This document shows positions 1 through 10,456 of a stretch of 64,000 nt of DNA, in pieces. Each line of letters opens with the position of its first letter. Position 1 is the stretch's first letter. Source of the DNA: Anthopleura xanthogrammica (taxonomy: Eukaryota > Cnidaria > Anthozoa > Actiniaria > Actiniidae); NCBI GenBank assembly GCA_964019055.1, contig OZ025224.1, positions 1,281,001 through 1,345,000 of the forward strand, written 5' to 3'. Both the position numbers and the translations under genes were made by a program. The notes under the pieces are model-generated. The model saw nothing but the letters and a program-made list of their open reading frames with translations. It searched no databases and was not told the DNA's origin.

Positions 1-28
1 AACACTTCGCAGTTACCAACTCACTGAT
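1..28 (+). pseudogene. 3' tail of a further deaminase copy cut by the window edge
   Basis: The first bases are identical to 36953-36983, the last codons of the reading frame that continues past the TGA of the deaminase gene at 36189. The stop TAA is at about 29-31. A fifth gene of array 1, resembling the gene at 36189, should therefore lie just left of the window. Only its tail is visible. Confidence 0.6.
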
Positions 29-550
29 TAAAATCGGGCAATTGAAGATATCGCTTAGCAACTGATTCCACTGTAAGGGACACATATTCAGCACAGAAAC
101 ATGATTGCATGAGATTAATTTCATTATTATTATTCCATTATTTCATAATTTAAAACAAACAACAACGGGCGAGAAATCGGTTCATTATCGTATCGTCAGC
201 ACATGGAATGATATATGTTCAAGTATTAAGATAAGTAAAACCGGTTTGACGGGCTTTAAATTAAATATAAGGTGAGGGGATATCTCTAGAAAACCTTTTG
301 ATTACGAGCTTACCTAGTTTTCAGCCTAATTTTAAACTACATCATGTGCAATTAGTTATTAGATGATTGACTTTTGGTATTTTAACTTAGTACTTTATTA
401 GATAACTTGCTATTGGTGTAGGTATTATTGGTATTTCAGTTTTCAGTATTTTATCAAATGAATTAGTATTTTAATTATTATGGTAAATCTTTAAAGTATT
501 ATCTTTATAGTTTCTTTCAGTATTTTGTTATATTGCATTATTCATTGTTG

Positions 551-625
551 ATATAGCTTGCTTACTCACATTACAATAACATTAATAGTATCGATAGATG
601 ACAAGGTTAATCCAACGTGTCATAG
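551..625 (-). pseudogene. Decayed copy of Cys-loop receptor exon 3
   Basis: Read on the minus strand, this stretch aligns with the 3' half of the genuine exon at 48491-48558 and its donor side (CTTACTCAC, AATAACATTAATAGTATCGAT, GACAAGG). It has small indels that break the frame, and it lacks the middle part. Flanking sequence up to the polypurine tract also matches. Confidence 0.7.
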
Positions 626-745
626 CAAATTGTAGGAGGTGCTTTATCCTCAGATAAAAACAATTACTGTAGCATATTGTAAGGGTTCAGTGTTATAGAT
701 GAATAAAATCGAGAAAATCTCAGTTGTGTGAATTTTGTAGTTTAT

Positions 746-878
746 GAAGAGAAGAGAAGTGAAAAGAAGAGAAGACAAGACAAGAATAAGACAAGAGAAG
801 ACAAGAGAAGACAAGAGAAGACAAGAGAAGACAAGAGAAGACAAGAGAAGACAAGAGAAGACAAGAGAAGACAAGAGA
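746..878 (+). repeat. Polypurine tract (AAGACAAGAG)n
   Basis: A minisatellite of 5- and 10-bp purine units. A homologous tract follows every deaminase unit and also lies beside receptor exon 3 at 48720. The long open frames across it on both strands are a repeat artefact. Confidence 0.9.
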
Positions 879-1067
879 GCTTCAACTCTTTGTGCGTCTC
901 CTTTAACTTGAATAGTTGTGTCCAGACCAATAAATAAAGCATTCTTTGAGGATGTAATTTTCTTGGAAAAGCAGGACGATCATATCAATAACAAGGCTAT
1001 CACGGCCTAATAAGGCAATGGTAGCTGTGACCCTATCATCTTGACTTTACTTTCACTTTCACATGTG

Positions 1068-1125
1068 TTCAAACAAAGGAAGTAAGCAGCTAATCGTACA
1101 GTTAGAGACGCTTTAAGGTAGCTTT
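1068..1125 (+). other. 5' cassette copy a (possible untranslated exon)
   Basis: First of four copies in this unit of a roughly 66-base element starting TTCAAACAAAGGAAG and ending CTTTAAG followed by GT. This copy lacks the CAG just before it and has GTAGC after it, so it is the weakest as an exon. Confidence 0.35.
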
Positions 1126-1233
1126 AATAATCTTATGGTCTGTTTTCCTTTAAGTTTTGCTTCAATTACTGAAAGTGACGAACCGACAAACAGCTTAATT
1201 TACTTTACTTTCATTTCTTTGCGTCCCCTGCAG

Positions 1234-1299
1234 TTCAAACAAAGGAAGTTTGTAGCTGATCTCCACAGACAGAGACGCTGAACTTCTAGACGCTTTAAG
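1234..1299 (+). other. 5' cassette copy b (possible untranslated exon)
   Basis: The cassette is preceded by a pyrimidine-rich stretch and CCCCTGCAG and followed by GTACGTTTAAT, a good donor. Both borders are conserved between copies and units, which suggests a duplicated 5'UTR exon. Confidence 0.45.
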
Positions 1300-1411
1300 G
1301 TACGTTTAATAATCTTATGGTCTGTTTTCCTTTACGTTTTGCTTCAATTACTGAAAGCCGGTGATGAACCGACAAACAGCTTAGTTCACATTCATTTCTT
1401 TGTATCCCCAG

Positions 1412-1480
1412 TTCGAACAAAGGAAGTTACTGATCGCCACAGACAGAGACGCTGAACTTCTAGACACTTGACTCAGTAAG
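1412..1480 (+). other. 5' cassette copy c (possible untranslated exon)
   Basis: The cassette follows TATCCCCAG and ends AGTAAG before GTACGT. It is present in the units before the genes at 2805, 10457 and 39777. The units of 7010 and 43982 lack one cassette. Confidence 0.45.
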
Positions 1481-1625
1481 GTACGTTTAATAATCTGTTT
1501 ACCTTTAAGTTTCGCTTCAGCTACTGAAAGGAAGAAGTATTATTCCAAAAAGGGAGTGTTCTTTTATGCCCATATCCAACTCGTACCGAGAGTTGACCAT
1601 CAAAATCTAAGCAAGCCAATGCTGG

Positions 1626-1633
1626 TATAAAAG
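1626..1633 (+). promoter_or_regulatory. TATA-like box TATAAAAG of the gene at 2805
   Basis: A perfect TATAAAAG sits in a conserved block about 1.2 kb upstream of the coding start. With transcription starting about 30 bases downstream, the cassette at 2259 and the acceptor at 2761-2762 would give a spliced 5'UTR. This is inference with no transcript evidence. Confidence 0.35.
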
Positions 1634-2258
1634 TTGTCGAGCTTCAAGACATAAAGAAACTGAGAAACAAATATTTCTTTAATATCGATATTGCGATTGG
1701 AATACTAAAGTGTAAAGTCTAATGGGATAGCTTACTATCGCTTGGGATAGTAATCCAACTTACTAATAAGCTCTCAATGTACTAGTTAATTATGGATCGG
1801 TATACGATACCTGTTGATGCTCTTTGGGTCAGCTATCAAAGTCAAACTGTCAATCACGCTATCCAACCCGGTGAACTACGATGTGAAAGGGACGGACGTA
1901 CCTTCGTTATTTGGTACATCTTAAGGTGTTCAAACGAAAAACTTATTAAAATGCAGTAAAATTAGCATTATTTGGTACCATTTAGGGGTGAAAATTGCGA
2001 TTGTTATGACTACGAGAAAGAGAATTTTGGTACCCTTTACTTGATAATGACAAAAAATGTGATCTAGTACTAGCATTTCTACAGAGTAGCTATTCGTCCA
2101 CTGAAATTCTAATCTGGAATTTATAGAAGTTGATTTTTGTAGAGGAAGGAAAGCCGGAGAACCCGGAGAAACCCTTGAAGCACAGGAGAGAACCATCTAC
2201 CAACTCTACTATTAATGTATTAAATATTAATCCCGCCAGGTGCTTGGATTGTCCCCAG

Positions 2259-2324
2259 TTCAAACAAAGGCAGTTAGTAGCTGATCGTCAAATTCAGAGA
2301 CGCTGAACTTCTAGACACTTTAAG
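2259..2324 (+). other. 5' cassette copy d (possible untranslated exon nearest the gene)
   Basis: The cassette follows TGTCCCCAG and is followed by GTACGTTTAAT. A plausible acceptor, CCATTCAACAG, lies at 2752-2762, 42 bases before the ATG. Equivalent copies are at 6464-6529, 9911-9976, 39231-39296 and 43436-43501. Related ones are at 35498-35563 and about 14153-14218. Confidence 0.45.
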
Positions 2325-2804
2325 GTACGTTTAATAATCTTATGGTCTGATTTCGATCCTTTGATTTTTTAAAGTTTTGATTCAATTACTGAAAGTAAGA
2401 AGTAATATTCCAAAAGGGAGTGTTTTATACCCATATTCATCTCCTCTGAGAATATAATTGAAGTGCGATAATAAAACGCTCTTGGTCAGAGCAAAAGTTT
2501 TGACCAAATCTAAGGAATATCTTAGTAGCGATTGGGATACTGAAGAATCTAACTCACCTCGAAGCTCTCGATGCAACTACTATATACGTGAACGGGTCAT
2601 ACAGCTATCAGTTTGAGTATAGTCAAGCAAGTTGAATAGCTAGTCGATCTCTAGCATTATTTAGTTAATATCTATTTCTGATGATACATATCATCATGAC
2701 TTGCATGCATGGTAAAACAGTACTGAGCAATTATTGATAAGTCGATATTCTCCATTCAACAGATATTCGTTACAACTCTAAACTACCCAAGAATCTCGTT
2801 TAAA

Positions 2805-3455
2805 ATGGCGCCAGATCCAATAACAAACGAGGACATTTTGGATAGATTTCTTATTACTTTGATGTATGGAGACAATATTGGTGATTGGCCTCATGTGACA
2901 ATAGCTGCATGCAAGATCATCTTTACTGATGAAGATGGCAACGAACTGCCAGTACTTCATCAGGTCTACAGAAATGAAGTTGATAAACATGCTGAAGTAA
3001 AGCTGATTGAATATCTTCGATGGGATCCAGCCGCATTACAGGCCAGGGAAATTAAAATTGAGGTTTATATCAACTACTCACCCTGTAGCGAGTGTGCTGA
3101 CACAATACTGGACTATATAAAAGCAATGAAATTACTAAAGAGAGAAATTACAATGACCATTGTATTTGCCAATTTTTATAAGATATATCCAAACAACCTT
3201 AATACCCACCCAAACGTTTTGGGGTTGATAAGTCTGTATAACCAACCTGGGGTGGAACTTCGATTGCTTGGAGTACATGTAGGATGGGAAACATTTCTTG
3301 ACATGGGTGAGTTTTTTAATCCTGAAGAGGATAAGAATGAGTGTTTGGATAAGGCTGACTCACCACAAAGAAACACGAGAAAAGAGCAAGATCAGAATTT
3401 CTGGAACGACATCTTTGGGGTCGAAGAAATTGCATCAGGAGTAGGAGAACTATAG
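2805..3455 (+). CDS. AID/APOBEC-like cytidine deaminase, array 1 gene 1
   Basis: A 216-residue single-exon protein. It has the zinc-dependent deaminase signature: H62-A-E64 (zinc ligand and proton-shuttle glutamate) and P93-C94-S-E-C97 (zinc cysteines) on the expected helices. The strand MTIVFANFYK and a helix-strand LLGVHVGWETFLD follow, as in AID/APOBEC folds. The spacing and small PCxxC loop fit AID/APOBEC-like proteins rather than CDA or ADAR. Family members deaminate cytidine in single-stranded DNA or RNA, and many restrict viruses and retroelements. Activity here is inferred. There is no signal peptide or second domain. The tail, ending in a FWNDIFGVEEI-type segment, is shared by the paralogues. 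The ATG follows TTTAAA, and the start is identical in six of the eight copies. The protein is identical to the one at 39777. Confidence 0.85.
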   Translation: MAPDPITNEDILDRFLITLMYGDNIGDWPHVTIAACKIIFTDEDGNELPVLHQVYRNEVDKHAEVKLIEYLRWDPAALQAREIKIEVYINYSPCSECADTILDYIKAMKLLKREITMTIVFANFYKIYPNNLNTHPNVLGLISLYNQPGVELRLLGVHVGWETFLDMGEFFNPEEDKNECLDKADSPQRNTRKEQDQNFWNDIFGVEEIASGVGEL

Positions 3456-4009
3456 GAGTAGGATCCCTTAGCTGTCTGATGAGTGAAAAATGGAAGGGCT
3501 TACGCTTAGCAAGTGATTCCACTGTAAGGGACACATATTCAGCATAGAAACATGATTGCATGAGATTAATTTCATTATTATTATTCCATTATTTCATAAT
3601 TTAAAACAAACAACAACGGGCGAGAAATCGGTTCATTATCGTATCGTCAGCACATGGAATGATATATGTTCAAGTATTAAGATAAGTAAAACCGGTTTGA
3701 CTGGCTTTAAATTAAATTGAAGGTGAGGGGATTTCTCTTGAAAACCTTTTGTTTACGACCTTACCTAGTTTTCAACCTAATTTTAAACTACATCATGTGC
3801 AATTAGTTATTAGATGATTGACTTTTGGTATTTTAACTTAGTACTTTATTAGATTACTTGCTATTGGTGTAGGTAGGATTGGTATTTTAGTTTTCAGTAT
3901 TTTATCAAATGAATTAGTATTTTAATTATTATGGTAAATTTTTAAAGTATTATCTTTATAGTTTCTTTCAGTATTTTGTTATATTGCATTATTTCATTGT
4001 TAATATAGC

Positions 4010-4085
4010 TTCCTTACTCACATTACAATAACATTAATAGTATCGATAGATGACAAGGTTAATCCAACGTGTCATAGCAAATTGT
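4010..4085 (-). pseudogene. Decayed copy of Cys-loop receptor exon 3
   Basis: The same remnant as at 551, here after the gene at 2805. It has the donor-side CTTACTCAC and the AATAGTATCGAT core, with the frame lost. Confidence 0.7.
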
Positions 4086-4197
4086 AGGAGGTGCTTTATC
4101 CTCAGATAAAAACAATTACTGTAACATATTGTAAGGGTTCAGTGTTATAGATGAATAAAATCGAGAAAATCTCAGTTGTGTGAATTTTGTAGTTTAT

Positions 4198-4236
4198 GAA
4201 GAGAAGAGAAGGGAAGAGAAGAAAAGAGAAGAGAGC
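4198..4236 (+). repeat. Short polypurine tract
   Basis: GAAGA repeats at the same unit position as the tract at 746, but only about 40 bases long. Confidence 0.85.
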
Positions 4237-4318
4237 ATCAACTCTTTGTGCGTCGACTCCTTTAACTTGAATAGTTGTGTCCAGACCAATAAATAAAGCA
4301 TTCTTTAAGGATGTAATT

Positions 4319-5340
4319 ACTGGGTTGCTATGGTAGCAAACCAGTCTTAAAATGAGATCCGTTTTTCCGTGGTCAGGTATACCATAATTTCACACGTCAT
4401 GATTGGTCGAGAACTTGTAAACAATGTCCAATGTCCAATGAAGTGGCCACACGACATCGATGTATTTATAGTGTTGTGTCACCATTAATTCATTCGTTCA
4501 GGGTTCGTGAAGTACTAGTTTGTCTGTAGGCACGTTGCGTACTATTGTCTTTAGGTTTTTTAACACTACGCTTAAACTACTTACAAACACACACGCCGTA
4601 CGTGGTAGACACACACTAAAAGATGTTATTGAGCGATTTTGGAACGGGTTGGTCCACATACTCAAAGAGAGAAGCCTGAGAATCTGTGAGCTATCTTTGA
4701 GAATCTATAAGCAAACTAGGTATTGATGAGAATCGTAGAACTAGACAAAATAGACTAAGAGAATCTATAAACTACCTAGCTATGATCAAGCTAGATCTTA
4801 CCAGATCTCAGATACAAAAAAATATACTGAGACAAACTACAGAACGAGAGACAAACTACAAAACGAGTGACAAACAAAGCTTTGATGAAAGCTGACTCCA
4901 AGAACTTGTAGAAGTCAGACGAGCTGATAGTGATCTACAAGAAAGCGAACTGCAAAGACTCCTTGATGAATATTTTCATTTATGAAAATACAGAAAACAA
5001 AAACTGAGGGAAAAACAAATGACCAGTTAAACACATTTTGGCTAAGAGTATTTACATTGATAAAGCGTTTGTTTTGCAGCGAACAGTTTCGATACTGAAA
5101 TAGTTATGTTTATTTCATCAGCTAGTCTTGAAAGGTACTCTAGTAGGTCAAGTAGAAATCTAATACGCGTTAACAAGTCAGTAACGCAACACTAATGTCT
5201 TACTAGAATTTAAAATGTTTTTAATAAAGGGGGACTTTGAACCCAAAAGGAACACTTTGGTAAGAAATAAGAGTATATAGGATTGGTGAGTGGGCGAGCT
5301 CTCGCACAGGCAACCCAGTGAACGCTCCAAGAGCGTCTAG
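4319..5340 (+). mobile_element. Helentron/Helitron2-like non-autonomous element
   Basis: About 1.02 kb is present here and at 41291, but absent from the same place in the other units, where GTAATTTTCTTGG is uninterrupted. The 5' end starts ACTGGGTTGC and folds with 4329-4345. The inverse GCAACCCAGT lies at 5310-5319, set in from the 3' end. It is followed by a 6-bp-stem hairpin ACGCTC-CAA-GAGCGT (5322-5336) and CTAG. Insertion is in a T run, with two T's of boundary ambiguity. Offset inverted repeats, a 3' hairpin, CTAG and a T/T target are traits of Helentrons and their small derivatives. No Rep/helicase is encoded; the 68-codon frame at 4520 has no recognisable match. Confidence 0.55.
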
Positions 5341-5830
5341 TTTTCTTGGAAAAGCAGGACGATCATATCAATAACAAGGCTATCACGGCCTAATAAGGCA
5401 ATGGTAGCTGTGACCCTATCATCTTGACTTTACTTTCACTTTCACATGCATGGTTCAAACAAAGGAAGTAAGCAGCTAATCGTACAGTTAGAGACTCTTT
5501 AAGGTACCTTTAATAATCTTATTGTCTGTTTTCCTTTAAGTTTTGCTTCAATTACTGAAAGTGACGAACCGACAAACAGCTTAATTTACTTTACTTTCAT
5601 TTCTTTGCGTCCCCTGCAGTTCAAACAAAGGAAGTTTGTAGCTAATCGCCACAGACAGAGACGCTGAACCTCTAGACACTTTAAGGTACGTTTAATAATC
5701 TGTTTACCTTTAAGTTTCGCTTCAGCTACTGAAAGGAAGAAGTATTATTCCAAAAAGGGAGTGTTCTTTTATGCCCATAATCAACTCGTACCGAGAGTTG
5801 ACCATCAAAATCTAAGCAAGCCAATGCTGG

Positions 5831-5838
5831 TATAAAAG
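5831..5838 (+). promoter_or_regulatory. TATA-like box of the gene at 7010
   Basis: TATAAAAG in the same conserved context as 1626. Confidence 0.35.
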
Positions 5839-6463
5839 TTGTCGAGCTTCAAGACATAAAGAAACTGAGAAACAAATATTTCTTTAATATCGATATTGCG
5901 ATTGGAATACTAAAGTGTAAAGTCTAATGGGATAGCTTACTATCGCTTGGGATAGTAATCCAACTTACTAATAAGCTCTCAATGTACTAGTTAATTATGG
6001 ATCGGTATACGATACCTGTTGATGCTCTTTGGGTCAGCTATCAAAGTCAAACTGTCAATCACGCTATCCAACCCGGTGAACTACGATGTGAAAGGGACGG
6101 GCGTACCTTCGTTATTTGGTACATCTTAAGGTGTTCAAACGAAAAACTTATTAAAATGCAGTAAAATTAGCATTATTTGGTACCATTTAGGGGTGAAAAT
6201 TGCGATTGTTATGACTACGAGAAAGAGAATTTTGGTACCCTTTACTTGATAATGACAAAAAATGTGATCTAGTACTAGCATTTCTACAGAGTAGCTATTC
6301 GTCCACTGAAATTCTAATCTGGAATTTATAGAAGTTGATTTTTGTAGAGGAAGGAAAGCCGGAGAACCCGGAGAAACCCTTGAAGCACAGGAGAGAACCA
6401 TCTACCAACTCTACTATTAATGTATTAAATATTAATCCCGCCAGGTGCTTGGATTGTCCCCAG

Positions 6464-6529
6464 TTCAAACAAAGGCAGTTAGTAGCTGATCGTCAAATTC
6501 AGAGACGCTGAACTTCTAGACACTTTAAG
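6464..6529 (+). other. 5' cassette copy d before the gene at 7010
   Basis: Same borders as 2259-2324: CCCCAG before and GTACGT after. Two further cassettes lie near 5456 and 5620. Confidence 0.45.
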
Positions 6530-7009
6530 GTACGTTTAATAATCTTATGGTCTGATTTCGATCCTTTGATTTTTTAAAGTTTTGATTCAATTACTGAAAG
6601 TAAGAAGTAATATTCCAAAAGGGAGTGTTTTATACCCATATTCATCTCCTCTGAGAATATAATTGAAGTGCGATAATAAAACGCTCTTGGTCAGAGCAAA
6701 AGTTTTGACCAAATCTAAGGAATATCTTAGTAGCGATTGGGATACTGAAGAATCTAACTCACCTCGAAGCTCTCGATGCAACTACTATATACGTGAACGG
6801 GTCATACAGCTATCAGTTTGAGTATAGTCAAGCAAGTTGAATAGCTAGTCGATCTCTAGCATTATTTAGTTAATATCTATTTCTGATGATACATATCATC
6901 ATGACTTGCATCCATGGTAAAACAGTACTGAGCAACTATTGATAAGTCGATATTCTCCATTCAACAGATATTCGTTACAACTCTAAACTACCCAAGAATC
7001 TCGTTTAAA

Positions 7010-7660
7010 ATGGCGCCAGATCCAATAACAAACGAGGACATTTTGGATAGATTTCTTATTACTTTGATGTATGGAGACAAAATACTTGATTGGCCTCATG
7101 TGACAATAGCTGCATGCAAGATCATCTTTACTGATGAAGATGGCAACGAACTGCCAGTACTTCATCAGGTCTACAGAAATGAAGTTGACAAACATGCTGA
7201 AGTAAAGCTTATTGAATATCTTCAATGGGATCCAGCCGCATTACAGGCCAGGAAAATTAAAATTGAGGTTTATATCAACTACTCACCCTGTAGCGTGTGT
7301 GCTGCAATGATAAAGGACTATGTAAAAGCAATGAAATTACTAAAGAGAGAAATTACAATGACCATTGTATTTGCCAATTTTTATAAGATATATCCAAACA
7401 ACCTTAATACCACCGCGCACAGTAAAGGGTTGATAAGGCTGTATAATGAACCTGGGGTGGAACTTCGATTGCTTGGAGTACATGTAGGATGGGAAACATT
7501 TCTTGACATGGGTGAGTTTTTTAATCCTGAAGAGGATAAGAATGAGTGTTTGAATAAGGCTGACTCACCACAAAGAAACACGAGAAAAGTGCAAGATCAG
7601 AATTTCTGGAACGACATCTTTGGGGTTGAAGAAATTGCATCAGGAGTAGGAAAACTATAG
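7010..7660 (+). CDS. AID/APOBEC-like cytidine deaminase, array 1 gene 2
   Basis: A 216-residue single-exon deaminase with H62-A-E64 and P93-C94-S-V-C97. It matches gene 1 over most of its length. It differs in residues 23-26 (DKIL), in the helix after the first zinc cysteine (SVCAAMIKDYV) and in the loop after the fourth strand (TTAHSKGLIRLYNEPG). In APOBEC enzymes the corresponding loops 1 and 7 set the target sequence, so these changes may alter specificity; that is inference. The positional counterpart at 43982 carries gene-1-like versions of the same patches. Otherwise intact. Confidence 0.85.
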   Translation: MAPDPITNEDILDRFLITLMYGDKILDWPHVTIAACKIIFTDEDGNELPVLHQVYRNEVDKHAEVKLIEYLQWDPAALQARKIKIEVYINYSPCSVCAAMIKDYVKAMKLLKREITMTIVFANFYKIYPNNLNTTAHSKGLIRLYNEPGVELRLLGVHVGWETFLDMGEFFNPEEDKNECLNKADSPQRNTRKVQDQNFWNDIFGVEEIASGVGKL

Positions 7661-8206
7661 GAGTAGGATCCGTTAGCTGCCTGATGAGTGAAAAATGGAA
7701 GGGCTTACGCTTAGCAAGTGATTCCACTGTAAGGGACACATATTCAGTACAGAACAAGATTGCATGAGATTAATTAATTATTATTATTCCATTATTTCAT
7801 AATTTAAAACAAACAACACGGGCGAGAAATCGGTTCATTATCGTATCGTCAGCACATGGAATGATATATGTTCAAGTATTAAGATAAGTAAAACCGGTTT
7901 GACTGGCTTTAAAATAAATTGAAGGTGAGGGAATATCTCTAGAAAACCTTTTGATTACGACCTTACCTAGTTTTCAACCTAATTTTAAACTACATCATGT
8001 GCAATTAGTTATTAGATGATTGACTTTTGGTGTTTTAACTTAGTACTTTATTAGATTACTTGCTATTGGTGTAGGTAGGATTGGTATTTTAGTTTTCAGT
8101 ATTTTATCAAAAAAATTAGTATTTTAATTATTATGGTAAATCTTTAAAGTATTATCTTTATAGTTTCTTTCAGTATTTTGTTATATTGCATTATTTCATT
8201 GTTAAT

Positions 8207-8281
8207 ATAGCTTGCTTACTCACATTACAATAACATTAATAGTATCGATAGATGACAAGGTTAATCCAACGTGTCATAGCA
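8207..8281 (-). pseudogene. Decayed copy of Cys-loop receptor exon 3
   Basis: The remnant after the gene at 7010, with the same break pattern as at 551. Confidence 0.7.
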
Positions 8282-8398
8282 AATTGTAGGAGGTGCTTTA
8301 TCCTCAGATAAAAACAATTACTGTAGCATATTGTAAGGGTTCAGTGTTATAGATGAATAAAATCGAGAAAATCTCAGTTGTGTGAATTTTGTAGTTTA

Positions 8399-8530
8399 TG
8401 AAGAGAAGAGAAGTGAAAAGAAGAGAAGAGAAGACAAGAGAAGACAAGAGAAGACAAGACGAGAAGACAAGACAAGAATAAGACAAGAGAAGACAAGAGA
8501 AGACAAGAGAAGACAAGAGAAGACAAGAGA
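8399..8530 (+). repeat. Polypurine tract
   Basis: (GAAGACAAGA)n with one GACGAGAAG interruption. It differs in length and composition from its counterpart at 45368. Confidence 0.9.
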
Positions 8531-9277
8531 GCTTCAACTCTTTGTGCGTCTCCTTTAACTTGAATAGTTGTGTCCAGACCAATAAATAAAGCATTCTTTG
8601 AGGATGTAATTTTCTTGGAAAAGCAGGACGATCATATCAATAACAAGGCTATCACGGCCTAATAAGGCAATGATAGCTGTGACCCTATCATCTTGACTTT
8701 ACTTTCACTTTCACATGTGTTCAAACAAAGGAAGTAAGCAGCTAATCGTACAGTTAGAGACGCTTTAAGGTAGCTTTAATAATCTTATGGTCTGTTTTCC
8801 TTTAAGTTTTGCTTCAATTACTGAAAGTGACGAACCGACAAACAGCTTAATTTACTTTACTTTCATTTCTTTGCGTCCCCTGCAGTTCAAACAAAGGAAG
8901 TTTGTAGCTGATCTCCACAGACAGAGACGCTGAACTTCTAGACGCTTTAAGGTACGTTTAATAATCTTATGGTCTGTTTTCCTTTACGTTTTGCTTCAAT
9001 TACTGAAAGCCGGTGATGAACCGACAAACAGCTTAGTTCACATTCATTTCTTTGTATCCCCAGTTCGAACAAAGGAAGTTACTGATCGCCACAGACAGAG
9101 ACGCTGAACTTCTAGACACTTGACTCAGTAAGGTACGTTTAATAATCTGTTTACCTTTAAGTTTCGCTTCAGCTACTGAAAGGAAGAAGTATTATTCCAA
9201 AAAGGGAGTGTTCTTTTATGCCCATATCCAACTCGTACCGAGAGTTGACCATCAAAATCTAAGCAAGCCAATGCTGG

Positions 9278-9285
9278 TATAAAAG
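9278..9285 (+). promoter_or_regulatory. TATA-like box of the gene at 10457
   Basis: TATAAAAG in the conserved context of 1626. Confidence 0.35.
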
Positions 9286-9910
9286 TTGTCGAGCTTCAAG
9301 ACATAAAGAAACTGAGAAACAAATATTTCTTTAATATCGATATTGCGATTGGAATACTAAAGTGTAAAGTCTAATGGGATAGCTTACTATCGCTTGGGAT
9401 AGTAATCCAACTTACTAATAAGCTCTCAATGTACTAGTTAATTATGGATCGGTATACGATACCTGTTGATGCTCTTTGGGTCAGCTATCAAAGTCAAACT
9501 GTCAATCACGCTATCCAACCCGGTGAACTACGATGTGAAAGGGACGGACGTACCTTCGTTATTTGGTACATCTTAAGGTGTTCAAACGAAAAACTTATTA
9601 AAATGCAGTAAAATTAGCATCATTTGGTATCATTTAGGGGTGAAAATTGCGATTGTTATGACTACGAGAAAGAGAATTTTGGTACCCTTTACTTGATAAT
9701 GACAAAAAATGTGATCTAGTACTAGCATTTCTACAGAGTAGCTATTCGTCCACTGAAATTTTAATCTGGAATTTATAGAAGTTGATTTTTGTAGAGGAAG
9801 GAAAGCCGGAGAACCCGGAGAAACCCTTGAAGCACAGGAGAGAACCATCTACCAACTCTACTATTAATGTATTAAATATTAATCCCGCCAGGTGCTTGGA
9901 TTGTCCCCAG

Positions 9911-9976
9911 TTCAAACAAAGGCAGTTAGTAGCTGATCGTCAAATTCAGAGACGCTGAACTTCTAGACACTTTAAG
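9911..9976 (+). other. 5' cassette copy d before the gene at 10457
   Basis: Borders as at 2259. The whole upstream region 8610-10450 follows the unit of the gene at 2805, including three earlier cassettes. Confidence 0.45.
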
Positions 9977-10456
9977 GTACGTTTAATAATCTTATGGTCT
10001 GATTTCGATCCTTTGATTTTTTAAAGTTTTGCTTCAATTACTGAAAGTAAGAAGTAATATTCCAAAAGGGAGTGTTTTATACCCATATTCATCTCCTCTG
10101 AGAATATAATTGAAGTGCGATAATAAAACGCTCTTGGTCAGAGCAAAAGTTTTGACCAAATCTAAGGAATATCTTAGTAGCGATTGGGATACTGAAGAAT
10201 CTAACTCACCTCGAAGCTCTCGATGCAACTACTATATACGTGAACGGGTCATACAGCTATCAGTTTGAGTATAGTCAAGCAAGTTGAATAGCTAGTCGAT
10301 CTCTAGCATTATTTAGTTAATATCTATTTCTGATGATACATATCATCATGACTTGCATCCATGGTAAAACAGTACTGAGCAACTATTGATAAGTCGATAT
10401 TCTCCATTCAACAGATATTCGTTACAACTCTAAACTACCCAAGAATCTCGTTTAAA

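Larger units (their letters stand above)
1..8050. repeat. Segmental duplication, copy A (partner 36953-45020)
   Basis: The block matches 36953-45020 almost base for base: offset 36952 up to the polypurine tract near 750, and 36972 after it. The 20-bp shift equals two extra 10-bp purine repeats in copy B. Scattered single differences are visible, for example near 1890 and 2444. The exception is about 6910-7560, where the deaminase genes at 7010 and 43982 differ in patches. Similarity becomes looser after about 8.0 kb. A recent duplication is the simplest reading. A false duplication from collapsed or uncollapsed haplotypes is possible, but the different outer flanks argue against a simple one. 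Confidence 0.85.

Noticed and set aside
650..942. Open frames reading SSLVFSCLLL or EDKRRQEKTR repeats, here and in all polypurine tracts
   Set aside because: Translations of a simple repeat in several frames at once; no start context or conservation beyond the repeat.
1930..2196. 88-codon minus-strand frame repeated in several deaminase units (also 6135, 38902, 43107)
   Set aside because: It recurs only because the units are duplicated. It is shortened in the unit at 9630, where substitutions bring an earlier stop. No family features, and it lies in presumed 5' flank.
4520..4726. 68-codon frame inside the Helentron-like element
   Set aside because: No Rep, helicase or other recognisable motif; too short for an autonomous element protein.
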